Shown in pieces: positions 45,901 through 56,571 of a stretch of DNA of 64,000 nt. This stretch comes from Perca fluviatilis (taxonomy: Eukaryota > Chordata > Actinopteri > Perciformes > Percidae): contig NC_053116.1 of assembly GCF_010015445.1 (NCBI RefSeq), positions 7,760,085 through 7,824,084 on the forward strand. The letters are read 5' to 3'. The notes under the pieces were generated by a model. That model was not told the DNA's origin and made no database searches. It saw only the letters and a program-made list of their open reading frames with translations. Numbering within the stretch: position 1 is the first letter of the stretch; each line of letters opens with the position of its first letter. Position numbers and translations under genes: made by a program.

Positions 45901-47468
45901 ATGGTTAAATTAGTACGAGCACTGATTCACTGCTGCGTCTTATTGTGTAAATATCAGGTGGTAGATATCAATGACTTTGCAAAAAGCCAACAACCCTAAC
46001 AATATATTTACCAATATTTCCAATTGACATGTCATTCAGTCACCTGCGCATCCCTCTGTTCCGGTTTTATATAAATAGCCTCTGAGACCTTCAGAGATGT
46101 TGTACAAGTTTCATATTTTATTTTTGTTATTAAAAAGGAGCAGAGTTTTGACCCTGGGGGAGACAGTGCTGGCAGGCTTTCCACAGGCCTTGGCTTTGGC
46201 AGTCACTAATATTTCACATTCACAACACTTTCGAGGCTGAATTTACAGGGAGCAAAACACTCACAAATCATGAACCCATACTGTCGAAGAAACAGTTCCT
46301 GAGTCAGAAGAATAATATTAGGTAAAATGTTATGTGAGAGAATCCATCTATCAGAAAGCAGACATTCATACAAGTTTAGTCCTGCCCTTTATAAGCTTAG
46401 TAAGGAGGATTCAAAATGGCCCTGCTAGATCCTAATGCTTATACTTTACATCCTTGCAGCTGTGTATTGAAATGGCTTGATATATTAACCCTTGTTAAAA
46501 AGGATTCTCTGCATCTCCTAATGTGCATCATTTTCACTCAGTTCCCACACATCTACAGGTTTGTCTGTTTCGTTCTTCAAAGCAGTTCAACATGGTAATA
46601 GTCACTTGCAGAGCTGCAGTGCCGATGCTGAAATGGGAACCGCATGTGCATTCTTTGGAAAAAGAAATAAGGGTTCAAGTAAGAGCTGTTAAAATGTCTC
46701 TAATTGTGTTTTCCTCTTGGAGGTGTTTCATCTACCCAAAAAGTATGCCATTACATCCAAAGAGAATGGCAGAGCTGCTGGATAATGGGAAAGAAAATAA
46801 AGCTTTTGACAGTATCACCGTGTTTACCACGAGTAGAACCTATTTCACAAAGTCCATGTCCTCTATAAAAACAAAAAAACGGCTTGGATCCAACATTTAA
46901 AATGACAAGAGCGCTGCTTCTCCGCCATCAGGACAAGTTTACAACATTCTTAAGACAGAGCCTGAGGAACATTTTGCACATGCCAATTACTCGCCTCATT
47001 CCCAATTCAAAGTTTTTTGTCAAAGTTTTCCATCATTAGCATGTTTTGAGCTCAACGACTTGTTATACTATGGGGACCAGAGGGGGAGAATGGAAGCTCA
47101 GCGAATGGGAGGCTTATTCCTGCAGTCCACATCCCACGAGTTCTCTGAGCTACACTGCCTAATGTGAAACAGTGTAGAAAAATGGGGGAAAAGGACCAAA
47201 AGTACAAAAGAATGTGTTTCTCTGTTGAGTTTAAGTGTGAGTGTGTGTGTGCGTGCGTGCGTGCGTGCGTGCGTGTGTATAAAGTTGTCAAAAGTTGTTC
47301 TTTTCTTAGAAAGCTCACCCTCCTTGCCAGGCCCAGAGCAATGTAGCACTTCTCTCCAGCATCAACGATCTCTACTTCATAGTAGTGGCAGCGGGTGGTT
47401 AGTGGCTGGCGGGCCTGGGCCAAACCCACGTCCATGATGCTCTTTCCTTTGCCAACATACTCCAAGAG
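21188..47468 (-). CDS. spryd3: SPRY domain-containing protein 3, 3' half, five collinear exons
   Basis: SPRYD3 has two SPRY (B30.2-like) domains, which are protein-interaction folds; its cellular role is poorly defined. In transcription order the exons are 47468-47319, 34911-34854, 26516-26397, 25917-25778 and 21322-21188, giving 200 residues with matched phases and AG/GT borders. They encode the second SPRY domain: LLEYVGKGKSIMDVGLAQAR, CYIALGLARR-DYPRNRHPGW, SVAYHADDGKIFHGSGVGD, IMGCGIMFPRDYILDGEG, an acidic insert NDEEEEEEDGEEVE, then VFFTRNGK and the terminus KVKVDLHPLSG, identical in character to the vertebrate C terminus. Exons for the amino-terminal half and first SPRY domain are not found upstream to 64 kb. 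The introns are large (12.4 and 8.3 kb) and full of transposons. A family exon is found out of order at 24420-24482. Confidence 0.93.
22332..23022. mobile_element. MITE with TAGGGTTGGGTACCG ends
   Basis: The left end TAGGGTTGGGTACCG and right end CGATACCCAACCCTA are inverse over most positions. Interior blocks match 13440-13953. A 47-bp unit containing TTGTCGGAATTAAACAACAC is repeated almost three times at about 22577-22715. No target duplication was recognised. Confidence 0.82.
23915..24251. repeat. Interspersed repeat, family R1, copy 2
   Basis: From GGGATTGCTCCGTTGCCGCC through CTCAGATCTCTGCAGGGTAA to GCAGCGCTGTGG. It is closely similar to 45177-45498. A related left-end fragment lies at 23130-23280. 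Confidence 0.85.
24420..24482 (-). CDS. Ectopic spryd3-like exon, 63 bp
   Basis: On the minus strand, a TTTTTTTTAG acceptor is followed by 21 codons beginning MMVDSLEDDWGRL and ending DVRFRCT, then a GTAAGA donor; both borders are phase 0. It corresponds to the linker that in the vertebrate protein comes immediately before LLEY (human reads EDEWGRLHDVR just ahead of it). Here it lies downstream, between the last two exons, so it is out of family order. It could be a duplicated or moved exon, a decayed copy, or an assembly fault. It could in principle be spliced in frame between RKVT and VFFT. Confidence 0.8.
24720..25440. mobile_element. Tc1/mariner-type MITE
   Basis: TA dinucleotides (24718-24719 and 25441-25442) flank ends CACTACCGGTCAAAAGTTTG and an inverse ending ACCGGTACTG; the inverted match continues through GGGGTCACTTA. 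A second internal inverted pair (CACTCTGGGGTGTGCCTGAT and its inverse) makes it doubly palindromic. No transposase. Confidence 0.92.
25778..25917 (-). CDS. spryd3: spryd3 penultimate exon with acidic insert
   Basis: Encodes GDADDWDRLEVRPG, then QNILYLNDEEEEEEDGEE and RKVT. It starts in phase 1 after the Gly-split codon of the preceding exon and ends in phase 0. Acidic low complexity at this point is a feature of the family. Confidence 0.92.
26397..26516 (-). CDS. spryd3: spryd3 SPRY-2 core exon
   Basis: Encodes DDGKIFHGSGVGDAFGPRC and GDIMGCGIMFPRDYILDGE, the most conserved core of the second SPRY domain. The acceptor is CTCCGACAG and the donor GTGAGG. Confidence 0.94.
26929..27074 (+). mobile_element. 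tRNA-derived SINE
   Basis: The head carries an A-box-like CTAGCTCACCCAGT and a B-box GGTTCAAATCC, followed by the CTGCCCTTTGCTGCGTGTCA region and a TAATAAAGGGAAAA/AATAAATAAAA tail. These are typical of teleost tRNA SINEs, not a functional tRNA. Confidence 0.82.
27117..27235 (+). mobile_element. tRNA-derived SINE head
   Basis: A-box TGAGCTCAGTTGGTAGAGC and B-box GGGTTCGACTCC with the CCCTTTGC(G)GCATG continuation. It has extra bases in the anticodon arm region, so it does not fold as a normal tRNA. Confidence 0.82.
34854..34911 (-). CDS. spryd3: spryd3 58-bp small exon
   Basis: Nineteen codons, DYPRNRHPGWSRGSVAYHA, plus one base of the next Asp codon. The acceptor is CTGTGCAG and the donor GTGAGA. 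It links LARR at 47319 to DDGKIFHG at 26516 without a frame change. Confidence 0.92.
34948..35874. mobile_element. Inverted-repeat element enclosing a 28S rRNA fragment
   Basis: The left end GCTACGTTCACACCGCA and right end TGCAGTGTGAACGTAGC are inverse with one mismatch. Near-end sequence such as CCGATTTTTTTTTG on the left and AAAAAATCTGATCTGG on the right also pairs. The middle, about 35293-35700, is unrelated GC-rich rRNA. No target duplication was fixed. Confidence 0.82.
35293..35695 (-). pseudogene. 28S rRNA fragment (D2 region and following conserved core)
   Basis: Reverse-complemented, it reads through the conserved 28S blocks GATGTCGGCAACCCACC, CGTCTTGAAACACGGA, GGCGCAATGAAAGTGAGGG, GACCCGAAAGATGGTGAACT and AGAGGAAACTCTGG, ending near GACGTGCAAAT. 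It is collinear with 28S but only about 400 bp, and carries changes at invariant positions (AACAAGGAGTC for ACCAAGGAGTC). It is a captured fragment, not an rDNA unit. Confidence 0.9.
35920..36150. repeat. Interspersed repeat with TTTTATTTATATAGC motif
   Basis: The sequence AAAATTTTATTTATATAGCC, then CCCCACGGGGCTTTA and CTTTAGACCCTC, is a pattern I recognise as a widespread fish retro-element tail. The family name is not certain, and the borders are approximate. Confidence 0.6.
38142..38555. mobile_element. hAT-like element with 8-bp target duplication
   Basis: GAAATACC is present exactly at 38134-38141 and 38556-38563. The ends, TAGGGGTGGGTA and an imperfect inverse ending TAGCCCCA, and the interior GATACCGGTACCGATACC palindrome recall the TAGGGTTGGGTACCG family at 22 kb. 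Confidence 0.8.
38691..39171. mobile_element. MITE with TTAA target duplication
   Basis: TTAA at 38691-38694 and 39168-39171 flanks ends AGGTCCCATGACATG and CATGCCATGGGACCT, an inverted repeat with one mismatch. The ORFs read through it (93 and 101 codons) are not conserved protein-like. Confidence 0.88.
39844..39919. repeat. 76-base poly(A) tract
   Basis: An uninterrupted A homopolymer followed by GAGAGAACC. No poly(A) signal or gene precedes it on the plus strand, so it may be a retro-element tail or an assembly-extended run. Confidence 0.95.
40805..41012. repeat. Interspersed repeat, family R1, copy 3
   Basis: Contains GTTGTGATTGGTTTAAAGAA, ACACAGCGCTGTGGAGGTCT and GCAAGACTACT blocks shared with the other three copies. 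Confidence 0.8.
45177..45498. repeat. Interspersed repeat, family R1, copy 4 (longest)
   Basis: Begins at ATGGTTAACTGCTCCTCAGA and runs through AATCGGAGTTTTCTGTTGCA, CCGCCCAAGACGATTGTGAT and CGCGCTGTGGAGGAAGGTCT to GCGAGACTA. It is nearly identical in its left half to copy 2. Confidence 0.88.
47319..47468 (-). CDS. spryd3: spryd3 exon opening the second SPRY domain
   Basis: Exactly 50 codons in phase 0, from LLEYVGKGKS through HYYEVEIVDAGEKC to GLARR. The acceptor is CCCTCAG and the donor GTGAGC. A TG/CGTG microsatellite lies just downstream in the intron (about 47236-47278). Confidence 0.94.
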
Positions 47469-48629
47469 CTGAGGGAGGGGATACACAGAGGGGGAGAGAA
47501 ACAAACATGGGGGTTAATAAGAAGTAAATTATATAAAAAGGGGGCTAATTAAACACAAACATGATAAGTTCTGAAATTACAGTATAAAGGACCATCTTTC
47601 TGCTTTATTAATGGAAAGAATTTGACTGCGTCTTTGAGAGAGGCCATTCAAAACGGCTATAAAAAACACTTTCGTCCAACGTGGCGGGACGACACATCGT
47701 ACAAAATAGTTTGTTTGAAGCACACCTCAGCCTCAAGTTTCCCAGTAAACCCAGTAACTGCTGTTATTTCATTTCCCTGACTTTCTTTTTATACTTTCCT
47801 TTGGTTAGTCAGGCGAACCGGGCCCAAGGGGCGGCAGTGACTAAGTCTTTGGAAGTGGGTAAGTTGAGATGGAGACAAAAGATTGAAGACACAGCAAATC
47901 AAGCTTGGGCAGGAACCCTGGGCTCAATGTTGCTCCAGAAGAGAAAGACTTAACCACGCAACTAGCTTTTGCAACGGTGTCCTACGTGAGTGGGAACCAT
48001 GACAGATTGACACTTCCAAACCCAGTCAAACCCTCACTGAACCGCCCACGGTGACTACAAGTATCAACAGCCACTCAGAGATTGCATTTAAAGTACCTGG
48101 GGATAATGCAATTACTTTCAGGTCTATTTTGGTCTTAAGCATCTAAACAGGTGAAGATGGGTGGGTACAGGTAAGTAGGTGGGCAGCCAGGCAACGACAA
48201 AGCCTTTAGGCTGAGCAGTGTTTCCATGCCATGTGAGTGCAATGTGTGTGAATGCGTGAGTACGTGCACAATGAAGACTACGCCCCCAGTGTAAAAGGCT
48301 AGCATGACAGATAAGGTGGGGGTGGACAACATCACTTCTGTATTAAGCCTTTGCGTTTAAGTGTTTGAGTGTGTGTATTTGTGCATCTTTCACTAGCCAG
48401 CCACTTGAAGGACACACCTACGTAAACAAAAGTCAAGAGTCTCAATTAAGTGACTACCATTTTCCCTTTTTGTCATTTTTCACTGTTGCTTAGTAATACA
48501 TTAAACTGAAAATAACTCTGAAAGGAAGCTGAGGCGGTCAAAAAGTTGAATTTCAGCCTCAAAGCTTAATAAAGGCTTAAACTGATTGCTCAGAACAGTT
48601 CACGTGTAGCTGTATGTTGAACAAGATTC

Positions 48630-48635
<6 letters not shown>

Positions 48636-48704
<69 letters not shown>
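48636..48704. repeat. (TA)n microsatellite
   Basis: About 34 TA dinucleotides without interruption. Confidence 0.97.
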
Positions 48705-48706
<2 letters not shown>

Positions 48707-49280
48707 CTGCCTTTATTCTTAATTAAGTGCAAACTTTGGTTAATTTAAAGAGATAAAAAAAGAGATTGTTGGAAAATACATTCAAACCATGCCTATACTG
48801 AGGAAAAGACATTTTTGTAACTCGTAAAAAAAAATATATTGCATCTTAAATTCAGCACAGCATCAATGGCACCAGGGACCTTTGTTCGCTACCCAACTCC
48901 CCCCTCTTTTCCTGGTCTTGCTCTACCATGGATTAAAAATGACCAAAAATGAAGCGTGGCCCCAATCAAAAAACATGCACAACAGAACTCCTGGGGTTTG
49001 AACAACTCCACATGGTACCTTTGAGAAAAACATTTCACTAGCATCAAACAGCAGCTAAACTGAAGTGTTTCTCAGGGAAATCGGTGCAGGCAGACAACAG
49101 GAGGGGATCACACCACATGAACAACAGTACAGAGACTGAGTTGGCCTTCCGGGATTATTAAACTAATGCCTGTGTCTACAGTTACACAATTCCATCAGCT
49201 ACTAGTTGTCAGTCTGGCTGCATAAAGCTGCAGAAATACTGCTGTTGAAATAATCACAAATGGGCCTTGACCACAATATA

Positions 49281-50844
49281 CACTACTGGTCAAAAGTTTT
49301 AGAACACCCCAATTTTTCCAGGTTTTTATTGAAATTCATGCAGTTCAATGTCTTATTGTACTCTGAAATGAAAGACTAGAACAAATTAACAATTTAAGTT
49401 AAAAAAGAAATCATGGAATCAATTTATAAACCAAAATGTATTCTACATTTTTGACTCAAAGTAGCCCCCTTTGGCAGATATAACAGCTGAACACACTTGT
49501 GGCATTCTTTCTACAATGGAAATCAAATATTCTTCAGAAAGTTCTTCCCAACTCTGTTGCAGAAGTTCCCATAAATGTGTGGCACTTGTAGGTTGCTTTG
49601 CTTTCACTTTTCTGTCCAGTTCATCCCAAACCAGCTCAATGGGGTTTAAGTCTGGTGACTGTGCTGGCCACTCCATGTTTTTAGCTTTTAGTTCTGGCAT
49701 AGCTTGGACTTATGTTTTGGGTCATTATCTTGCTGTAGGATGAACCGCTGACCAACTAGGCGCATACCAGAGGGTACTGCATGGCGCTGCAAAATGCTGT
49801 GGTAGCCGTTTTGGTTCAGGGTGCCTTTCACTCTGTACACCCTGGATCCTGCAAAACAGCCCCAGACCATCGTGCGTCCTCCTCCATGTTTGACAGTTGA
49901 TGTCACACACTGAGGAACAATCCTTTCGCCTACTCGACGGCGTACAAAAATCCTGCGTGATGAACCGAAGATTTCAAATTTTGATTCATCAGTCCATAAC
50001 ACCTTCTTCCAGTCTTCAGTAGTCCATTGACGATGTTTCTTGGCCCAGTCAAGCCTCTTTTTCTTATTCTGACGTCTTAGTAGTGGCTTTCTTGCTGCAA
50101 CTCGACCTATCAAACCTGCAGCTCGAAGTCTTCTCTTTACAGTTGAAACTGAGACTTGCTTATTACGACCACTATTAAGCTGTGCTTGAAGCTGTTGTCC
50201 TGTGAGCCGCCTATCACGCAAGCTGTTGACTCTCAGAAACTTGTCTTCTGATTCTGTTGTGGCTTTGGGTCTGCCAGACCTCTTCCTGTCAGAGTTTCCC
50301 CCAGTTTCTAAGTGCCTTTTGATGGTGAAGAATACTGTACTCACTGACACCTTGACTTTTTTCGCAATTTCTCTGTAGGAAAGACCAACATTCTTAAGTG
50401 TCATGATGGTCTGTCTCTCTTCCATTGTTAATTGCCTTTTTCCCGCCATTTTTATAGCAACACACTACTTTCTGCAGTACAATACTGTTCAAATAATGCT
50501 CACGAGGGTACGGTACCACAATGTGTTCCAACAATACTTTTATACAAACAGAGGGGGTTGTAAGTAATCCAGACAAGTTGGAACACCTGTGGGAATTGGT
50601 AGCACCAACTTTCAAAGCTTGATCAACCTCCATCGCTGCAGAACAGCTTTACGTTGTTTACCCATTTCTTGTTCCCTGAAAAAGGCCTTTTTGTAAAATA
50701 CTGAAATGTACATTATTTTTTGGAGTTTTTGGTAACCTTACTTTTTTTTTTTTTAACCTCAGGCAGTTCACCACTTACCTTTGTACCATTTCAAGCTATT
50801 CATTGGACTTGAACTGCTAAAATTTCAATAAAAAACCAGTAGTG
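49281..50844. mobile_element. Tc1-like transposon, minus-strand orientation
   Basis: TA target dinucleotides (49279-49280 and 50845-50846) flank ends CACTACTGGT and ACCAGTAGTG. The left inverted repeat continues CAAAAGTTTTAGAACACCCC, but the corresponding bases are missing from the right end, which jumps straight to the shared TTTTTATTGAAATT block. About 33 bp are deleted there. It encloses a frameshifted transposase. Confidence 0.95.
49443..50449 (-). pseudogene. Tc1-family DDE transposase, broken by a frameshift
   Basis: The first frame (50449-49688, 253 codons) begins MAGKRQLTMEERQTIM. It contains the paired helix-turn-helix DNA-binding region (GLSYREIAKKV and VSVSTVKRRLRAAGL), a GRPK AT-hook-like motif near residue 59, the first catalytic Asp at about 154 (LWTDESKFE) and the second at about 241 (LQQDNDPKH). 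It stops after KLCQN. The rest continues in another frame (49700-49443) with NMEWPAQSPDLNPIELVWDE, which supplies the third acidic residue, and ends GGYFESKM. The break falls near 49685-49700, and the linker there is shorter than I expect for the family. It is therefore probably inactive. Confidence 0.95.
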
Positions 50845-50887
50845 TACATACAATGTAAAAATGCTGGTGGACCTCTGCAGCAATAAT

Positions 50888-51379
50888 TTAACCCTTGTGT
50901 TGTCCTCCTGAGTAAAAAAGATTAACACTTTGTTTTTGTTTGTTTTTTTACCCTTTTTTCGACATTTGTATCGCTTTTTCCAACGTTTTTTGTTATGTAT
51001 TCACTAACACCAACCTACTACCACTAGTTTTACACTACTTTTTGTAATTCATGGTCAATAAACCTCATTTATATAGAATTATACCTAATATTTGAGTTAA
51101 AAAAGCAGACATTATGAATTATTTTGACTAATAGTTAAGATCTGAAGAACATATGTTGAGTGGATGAGTTTAGTCAGGATACGGATTTGAAACCATTTCA
51201 TTTTTCACCCGAAATTCAATGAAAGTGATCAATTGTATTTGCAAAGAGCGTTGTATGGAATCCATACTTTTTTTGTTGTAATTTGGTTACAAAAAAAACA
51301 AAAAAAAAAGAAAACTATTTCTGATTTAGACATTTTTAAAAAGGGGTCAAATCTGACCCAAGGACAACAGGAGGGTTAA
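50888..51379. mobile_element. MITE with TTAA target duplication
   Basis: TTAA at 50888-50891 and 51376-51379 flanks ends CCCTTGTGTTGTCC and GGACAACAGGAGGG, an inverted repeat with two mismatches. The interior is AT-rich with poly(T) and poly(A) runs. It lies 43 bp beyond the Tc1 element. Confidence 0.85.
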
Positions 51380-51514
51380 CATTTACGCTGTTAAACTGAA
51401 GTAATTCTGTAATGTTTGTACTTGATGTCTGTTCGTTTTTGTACTGTTAAACAGCTTGTAATTTAAAGAGCAACACTCTGTAATTGTAGATTTTTCCACA
51501 TAATGAGTGCCAAG

Positions 51515-51950
51515 TGCCTAGCCTGGTTGACACCAGACCCTTCTCAGTTGTAACAGAGTGGGTCTGGGGAAGCTTCATTCACAGCGCATTTCCAAAGGGG
51601 CGTCACCAACGGACGCCGCTCAAATGACTCTGTACGCAATTGGATAGTCCTTCAACCAATCAGACCAGCGATCCGGGGGACGTAGCATCGACAGCGGCAT
51701 CAACAGGTTGCTGCGCTTCGGTGGCCGTCATGTTGAATGTAAACAAAAAGCTGCTCGCCGTCGCTGCGCTATCGTCATCGTGTAAAGCCCGCCTTAACAG
51801 TTGGGATTGGTTTCTCGATTTGGAAAAATTGGAAATGGGCTTGAATGGGCTCTTGGCCAGAAACACTTGCAGAGCAAATCTCAAATTTGCCGGAAGTTCG
51901 TCAGGGTTTTCCCAGACTACCAAGTGCCATAAGTGCTAACTTCTCCCTAG
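51515..51950. repeat. Interspersed repeat, GC-richer, minus-strand ORF 87 codons
   Basis: Begins AGCCTGGTTGACACCAGACC and includes GAGTGGGTCTGGGG, CCAACCAATCAGACCAGCG and a GGGATTGGTTT block like those of R1. I recognise this style of short fish repeat, but its class is uncertain. ORFs on both strands are not convincing genes. Confidence 0.55.
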
Positions 51951-54900
51951 TGTCTTATTGCAAAGTGCTGTTGCTGTGCATTTTTACACTTACGGAGACA
52001 AAAGAAATCTCTTCTAATTAACTGCTCCCACGGATAAAGTTACAGAGCCTTCAGCATTATTCTCCACCTCCTTTATTACAAGACCTGTTTCCATTCAGTT
52101 GTCAAGTGAACTTTAAGCTTGACAACTTTTGAAATGTGAATTAGTGAATTTTCCATCAGCTGGTTCGGAGCAAACAGTGTTGTGTCATCAGAAGTTGGCG
52201 CTATAGGCTACGTGTAGCTATAATCCGCCAGTAAACAGAGTAGAAGAAGTAGAGGTTGTGAACCGGAAACAAACAAGTTGCCTTGGCCGCATAGACCATC
52301 TACGAGAGAAGTCTTCAGGAATCAAAAGTTATTTGGCAAAAGCGTTTCCATATCCTATTTAAACCACCAGTCTTTTTTTTTTGACAGAGGCCAAAAACAC
52401 CTCAAGTGAGAATTCAGGAAGTTTAATCAAATGTTTCCGTTTCCATACAGCGCTTTTCTAATGCGATACTTTAAAAACATGCATGCACTTTCATGCCTGG
52501 ACAACAACAGTTTCGGGAGATGAGGACAACAGTTTCGGTGTGATGAGCATTTAACCACACCTTCTTTTTGCTTCTTGCTGCTGAGTAATGGAAGGAGGAG
52601 AGAGATACGAGGGCAGGAACAAGAGAGACGTAGCCCTGAGCAAAGCATGCCTCACTGAGATATCTGACAATCACCTGCTCTCTCTCTCTCACTGCTATAA
52701 TTCGGAGTGTTGAGAATGGTACTGGTGGTGTGCAATGCCGTATTTGTTGAGCTGCTGCCTGGGAAACAGACGTAACGCCCAGCGAGTGGTCCTGCCAATT
52801 TCCTGTCACACCTAATGTGGGAACTTAAAGAAAGGTGAAACTGAAATTAAGAGAACTCTTCTTTAGAATGTGGTTCACACCAAACTGATCTGATTAGACA
52901 TCATGCAAGTCCATATAACTCAGCTACTTACTCATGTCTTTAATGCATTTATATTGTTATTACATTTGGTTTTCTTTTGGATTTGCTTCTTTGTGTAATT
53001 GTTTTTACTTGAAGTCCTTGTAAAAGTTTTTTTTTTTGTCTCCTTCTCCTGCACATTTCGTCTTCAGTGTTATTTATTCTCTATAAATAAATCCTTACAG
53101 TTTGTGTTCCTAAAAAAAAAAAGAAATATTGACATTAAACTGTGAATGATCTGGACCAAATGTGCTACTTTAATTTAGAAAATATATGAGCTGGCCTTGT
53201 CCTTGTCCAGAGGCTGCGATACCCTGCTCTAATTCATCTCTCACTTGGGTTGGATGCCCTCCAGTAGCTAAATCCGACTTGTACATCAGTCACTTTTTTG
53301 TGCATAAGGCGACCAAGATGAATATCCTGATGGACTGAACACCACCATCATAATGCCACAGCTGGTTACAGCCACTCTGTCATTGCTGCTATTTTTTTTT
53401 TAATGGGCTGGCAGCAAACAGGTGATGTTTGTACTGAATACATCCACTCGTGCTGAACGGTGTTAAAATGACTCTACCTAAACCACGCAATGAGATTGTT
53501 TATATTACTGTGAAGCAACACTACATTAGCTTGTTCTTTGGAGTTGTAAATCATCCTTACAAAACCGCTACAACTCACTCGCCGCTTATTCATTAAAAGT
53601 TCTAATTTTTTTGAAATGGCATAACTGCTCGCGTGTTCAAACTCAACCCAAACGACGCATTAAATACCATACATGCATTTACTTTTTATTGCGAACAAAA
53701 TCTGTGTCATTTCAAAATCCACAATAAATCACTTGCTTTAACAACTTTCTTGTTCGAGCGTGTAATGTGTCGGGTGACAATTGCTTTGCTGAAGGACCGA
53801 CCTTGTTTGACTGGGTTAGGAAGTTCAAAGAGGCACTTCGCACCAAAACAATACGCAAAATATAAAAACACAACCTGTAATTACCACAGAACTGACACCG
53901 TAAGTGAGGTGGAGTAAGGTGAACAAGTACTGTTAAAAGACAAGATGGTATTTGCCTGGATGCGTGCAACATGCCTTACGGCGACATCCCCAACTGCAGC
54001 ACCACTGATTAAAGTTCTGCAAGATATCAAGTGACCGCCTTTATGTTCTGACAGTGATCTGGTATGATACCCTGGCAATAACATTTAAATACCACGCAAC
54101 CGCCACAAGTTATTTCCCCGAAACAACGCCCTTAAACAATAGACACGCAAAGTCACTCTGCAGGTTTAATCAATCGTCCCTCTGAGATTTCCAAAACCTG
54201 TAAGAACCAAGGACCCTTCGCTGACACCTCATCACTCACTGGCCATGTGGAGCTTTTCATCACCTTTTAATACACTCCATTTATTATCACCATTACCACT
54301 GCTGGGAAGATGTTGCCCAAATTAACTTGCGGCTGCAATGCCAGCACGACACCAGTGCTGAATTATTTGGACAGTCGCAAAGCGTTACAGTTTTACAGGA
54401 AGGTTGCCACCTTCGAGAGAAAAAAAAAAAAAAGCACCAGAGAGGGGATGCCATAAAAAGATGGAAAGTCATATAGACTAATATATTCATGGTTTTTATG
54501 CTTTATGATGCCAAACTAGTGTTGTATGTTGAAACAAGTGCATTATTCAAGGCGATGAGGAAGGTGTTTTAACAATCCTCGAGGATCCAAGTCAATACAA
54601 ATGTCAAGAGACTACACCTTAAATAAAAACTTTCACCCGAGCCAAAGTTAGTACAGAAAAATACTTTGCACATCTACAACAGGAGACAGGTGCGTCGGAG
54701 GGAGACAAGCAGGTTAAAAGTAGGTACGTAATACGTTTCAAAACTAGGTATGGAGTATGTTTCGGTACTAGACCATCTTCAGGCAAAATACCGAAACGTT
54801 GCCTACTATTAAACTAAAAACTTAGACTTTATACATTTTTTGCAAGTTAGACAGTGCACAGGAGTTTCTTTGCTACCTGAGCCAAAGTCGCAATTTGTCA

Positions 54901-56571
54901 ACAAAGTCTCAGAGGTCCAGATTTTCTAACATAAAGGGCTTGTATCTGCACTCACAATATAGCATGTGGGTCTGCCCTCCAGGGACATGTGAAGTGCACA
55001 TGTGAATAGAAGGAGGTCAGTAAGCGCCGATCAGTGGTGGGATTTGTGAAACATAGAAATAATTACAAAATAAAAAAAATAAAAAGGTGCCCTGTGGGTT
55101 TTTTTTTATAAACAATTTGTGTTCACATTCAGTGTTACTCGCAATAAAAGTAATGACACAAGGCGAAATGTTGTAAGTTACAAAACATAAATTATACGAG
55201 TATGTGTGTAGACCATTGTCACTACTGTATATCACAAAGTAAATACATTAATTTAAACAGTTACTGATACACCATTTTCCGCAGATTTAAAAAAATAAAA
55301 TAAAAATGTAATCAAACTCAGAATGTTAACCCATCTTCAGCACAAGCAGAAAAACACTCCGCTAAATTCTGCAGATTTTCATTCTGGATCACCGCTGAAA
55401 ATTGGAGGGATACAAAAAATTCAGCAGATTCCTTTTGGGCCTGCAGATCATGTACAATACATGGATCTAATGTTGGTGAAACCTGGCGCTCAACTTTAAA
55501 TCCCGGTAGGACTCCTGCCGAGTCTATAAATCAGGCTTCACTCCGGTGATCTTGTCTCTGCCACAACCAGCTGGCTTCCACTTAGTCCATTGACTTTCCT
55601 TGCTTTAAGTCATTCATAGTTTCCTCTTTTCTCACGCAGCTCAGTTCAGAGAAATGGAAGAAAACCGGGATGATGCCACCGCTAGGCCTGGGAGGATGCA
55701 ACCATAACAACATGATGGGAAAGTTGTGAACTCTCATCCAAGAGCAGTGTCATGTTGGGATTCTTGACTATTGTTCCCAGAGGAAGGAAGGAAGGAAGCA
55801 GGCAACCTTAGAGGGGCGTTGGTACTACAGCTGGCTCTTGCTGATGGAAAAGGTACAATGATGATTATTACTTGACAATAATTGGTGCGGAGATGCCCTG
55901 GAGAGGACACTGCAATGTGGAGCCAAGTTTAAAAAACAACAAAAAAAAAAAAACGTCCGGTAACCTTTACAGCACGAAAAATGTGTCAGAGGGTAACCTA
56001 CATATATTTTGATAAGTTTTAATCTCTACATAGGGGGGAGCGGTGGAGAGGAGGAGGAGGGAGTGAATGTGGGATACGGGCTGCGAGGGAGCACCGGTAC
56101 ACTTAGGAAAACTAATAAACTGCAGACTCGGGTGCTGTCCACTTAACTTGTCGGCCCGCTCATCCGCAGCTGAGGGGATTAAGTTGGTGGGCAAAGCGAC
56201 TGCTGTGACAACAGGAGGCAGAGGATTGGAGGCTCGTGTTCGCACTGAGCCGCACGTACGCAGTGGAGAGCCGGCCAAATGTCTCCTCTCAAGGAAAACA
56301 GCAGGGCAGGAGCATGGTGGCGTGTGGATTTTTATGAGTTTGTCTAAAGACACCTTCAGCTGACAGTCATGACAAAAGGTAGAGAAAAGAAATCCCTCAA
56401 GGTGAGCGCGATGAGGTAATCTTATACAAGTCGAGAAGTCAGATCACTTGTAAAGGAACATTTCGTTGACTGGTGTTAAGCAGAAAACTTGAAAACATTA
56501 ATCAAATCTTAATGAACAGCGTTAAGCGCCTCGAGATGTCAGAAGAGCTCAGGATCCAAACTGCAGCTTTT

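Larger units (their letters stand above)
34912..47318 (-). other. spryd3 12.4-kb intron
   Basis: It contains the 28S-bearing element, a hAT-like and a TTAA element at 38.1-39.2 kb, a 76-base poly(A), two R1 copies, and inverted-repeat remnants near 44515-45010 (ATCGGTCGATCCC and ACCGATATGG motifs). Short ORFs on both strands show no domain. No exon was found. Confidence 0.7.

Noticed and set aside
53341..53360. CACCACCATCAT as a second copy of the ectopic spryd3 exon
   Set aside because: Flanking bases do not encode the VDS/EDDWGRL continuation.
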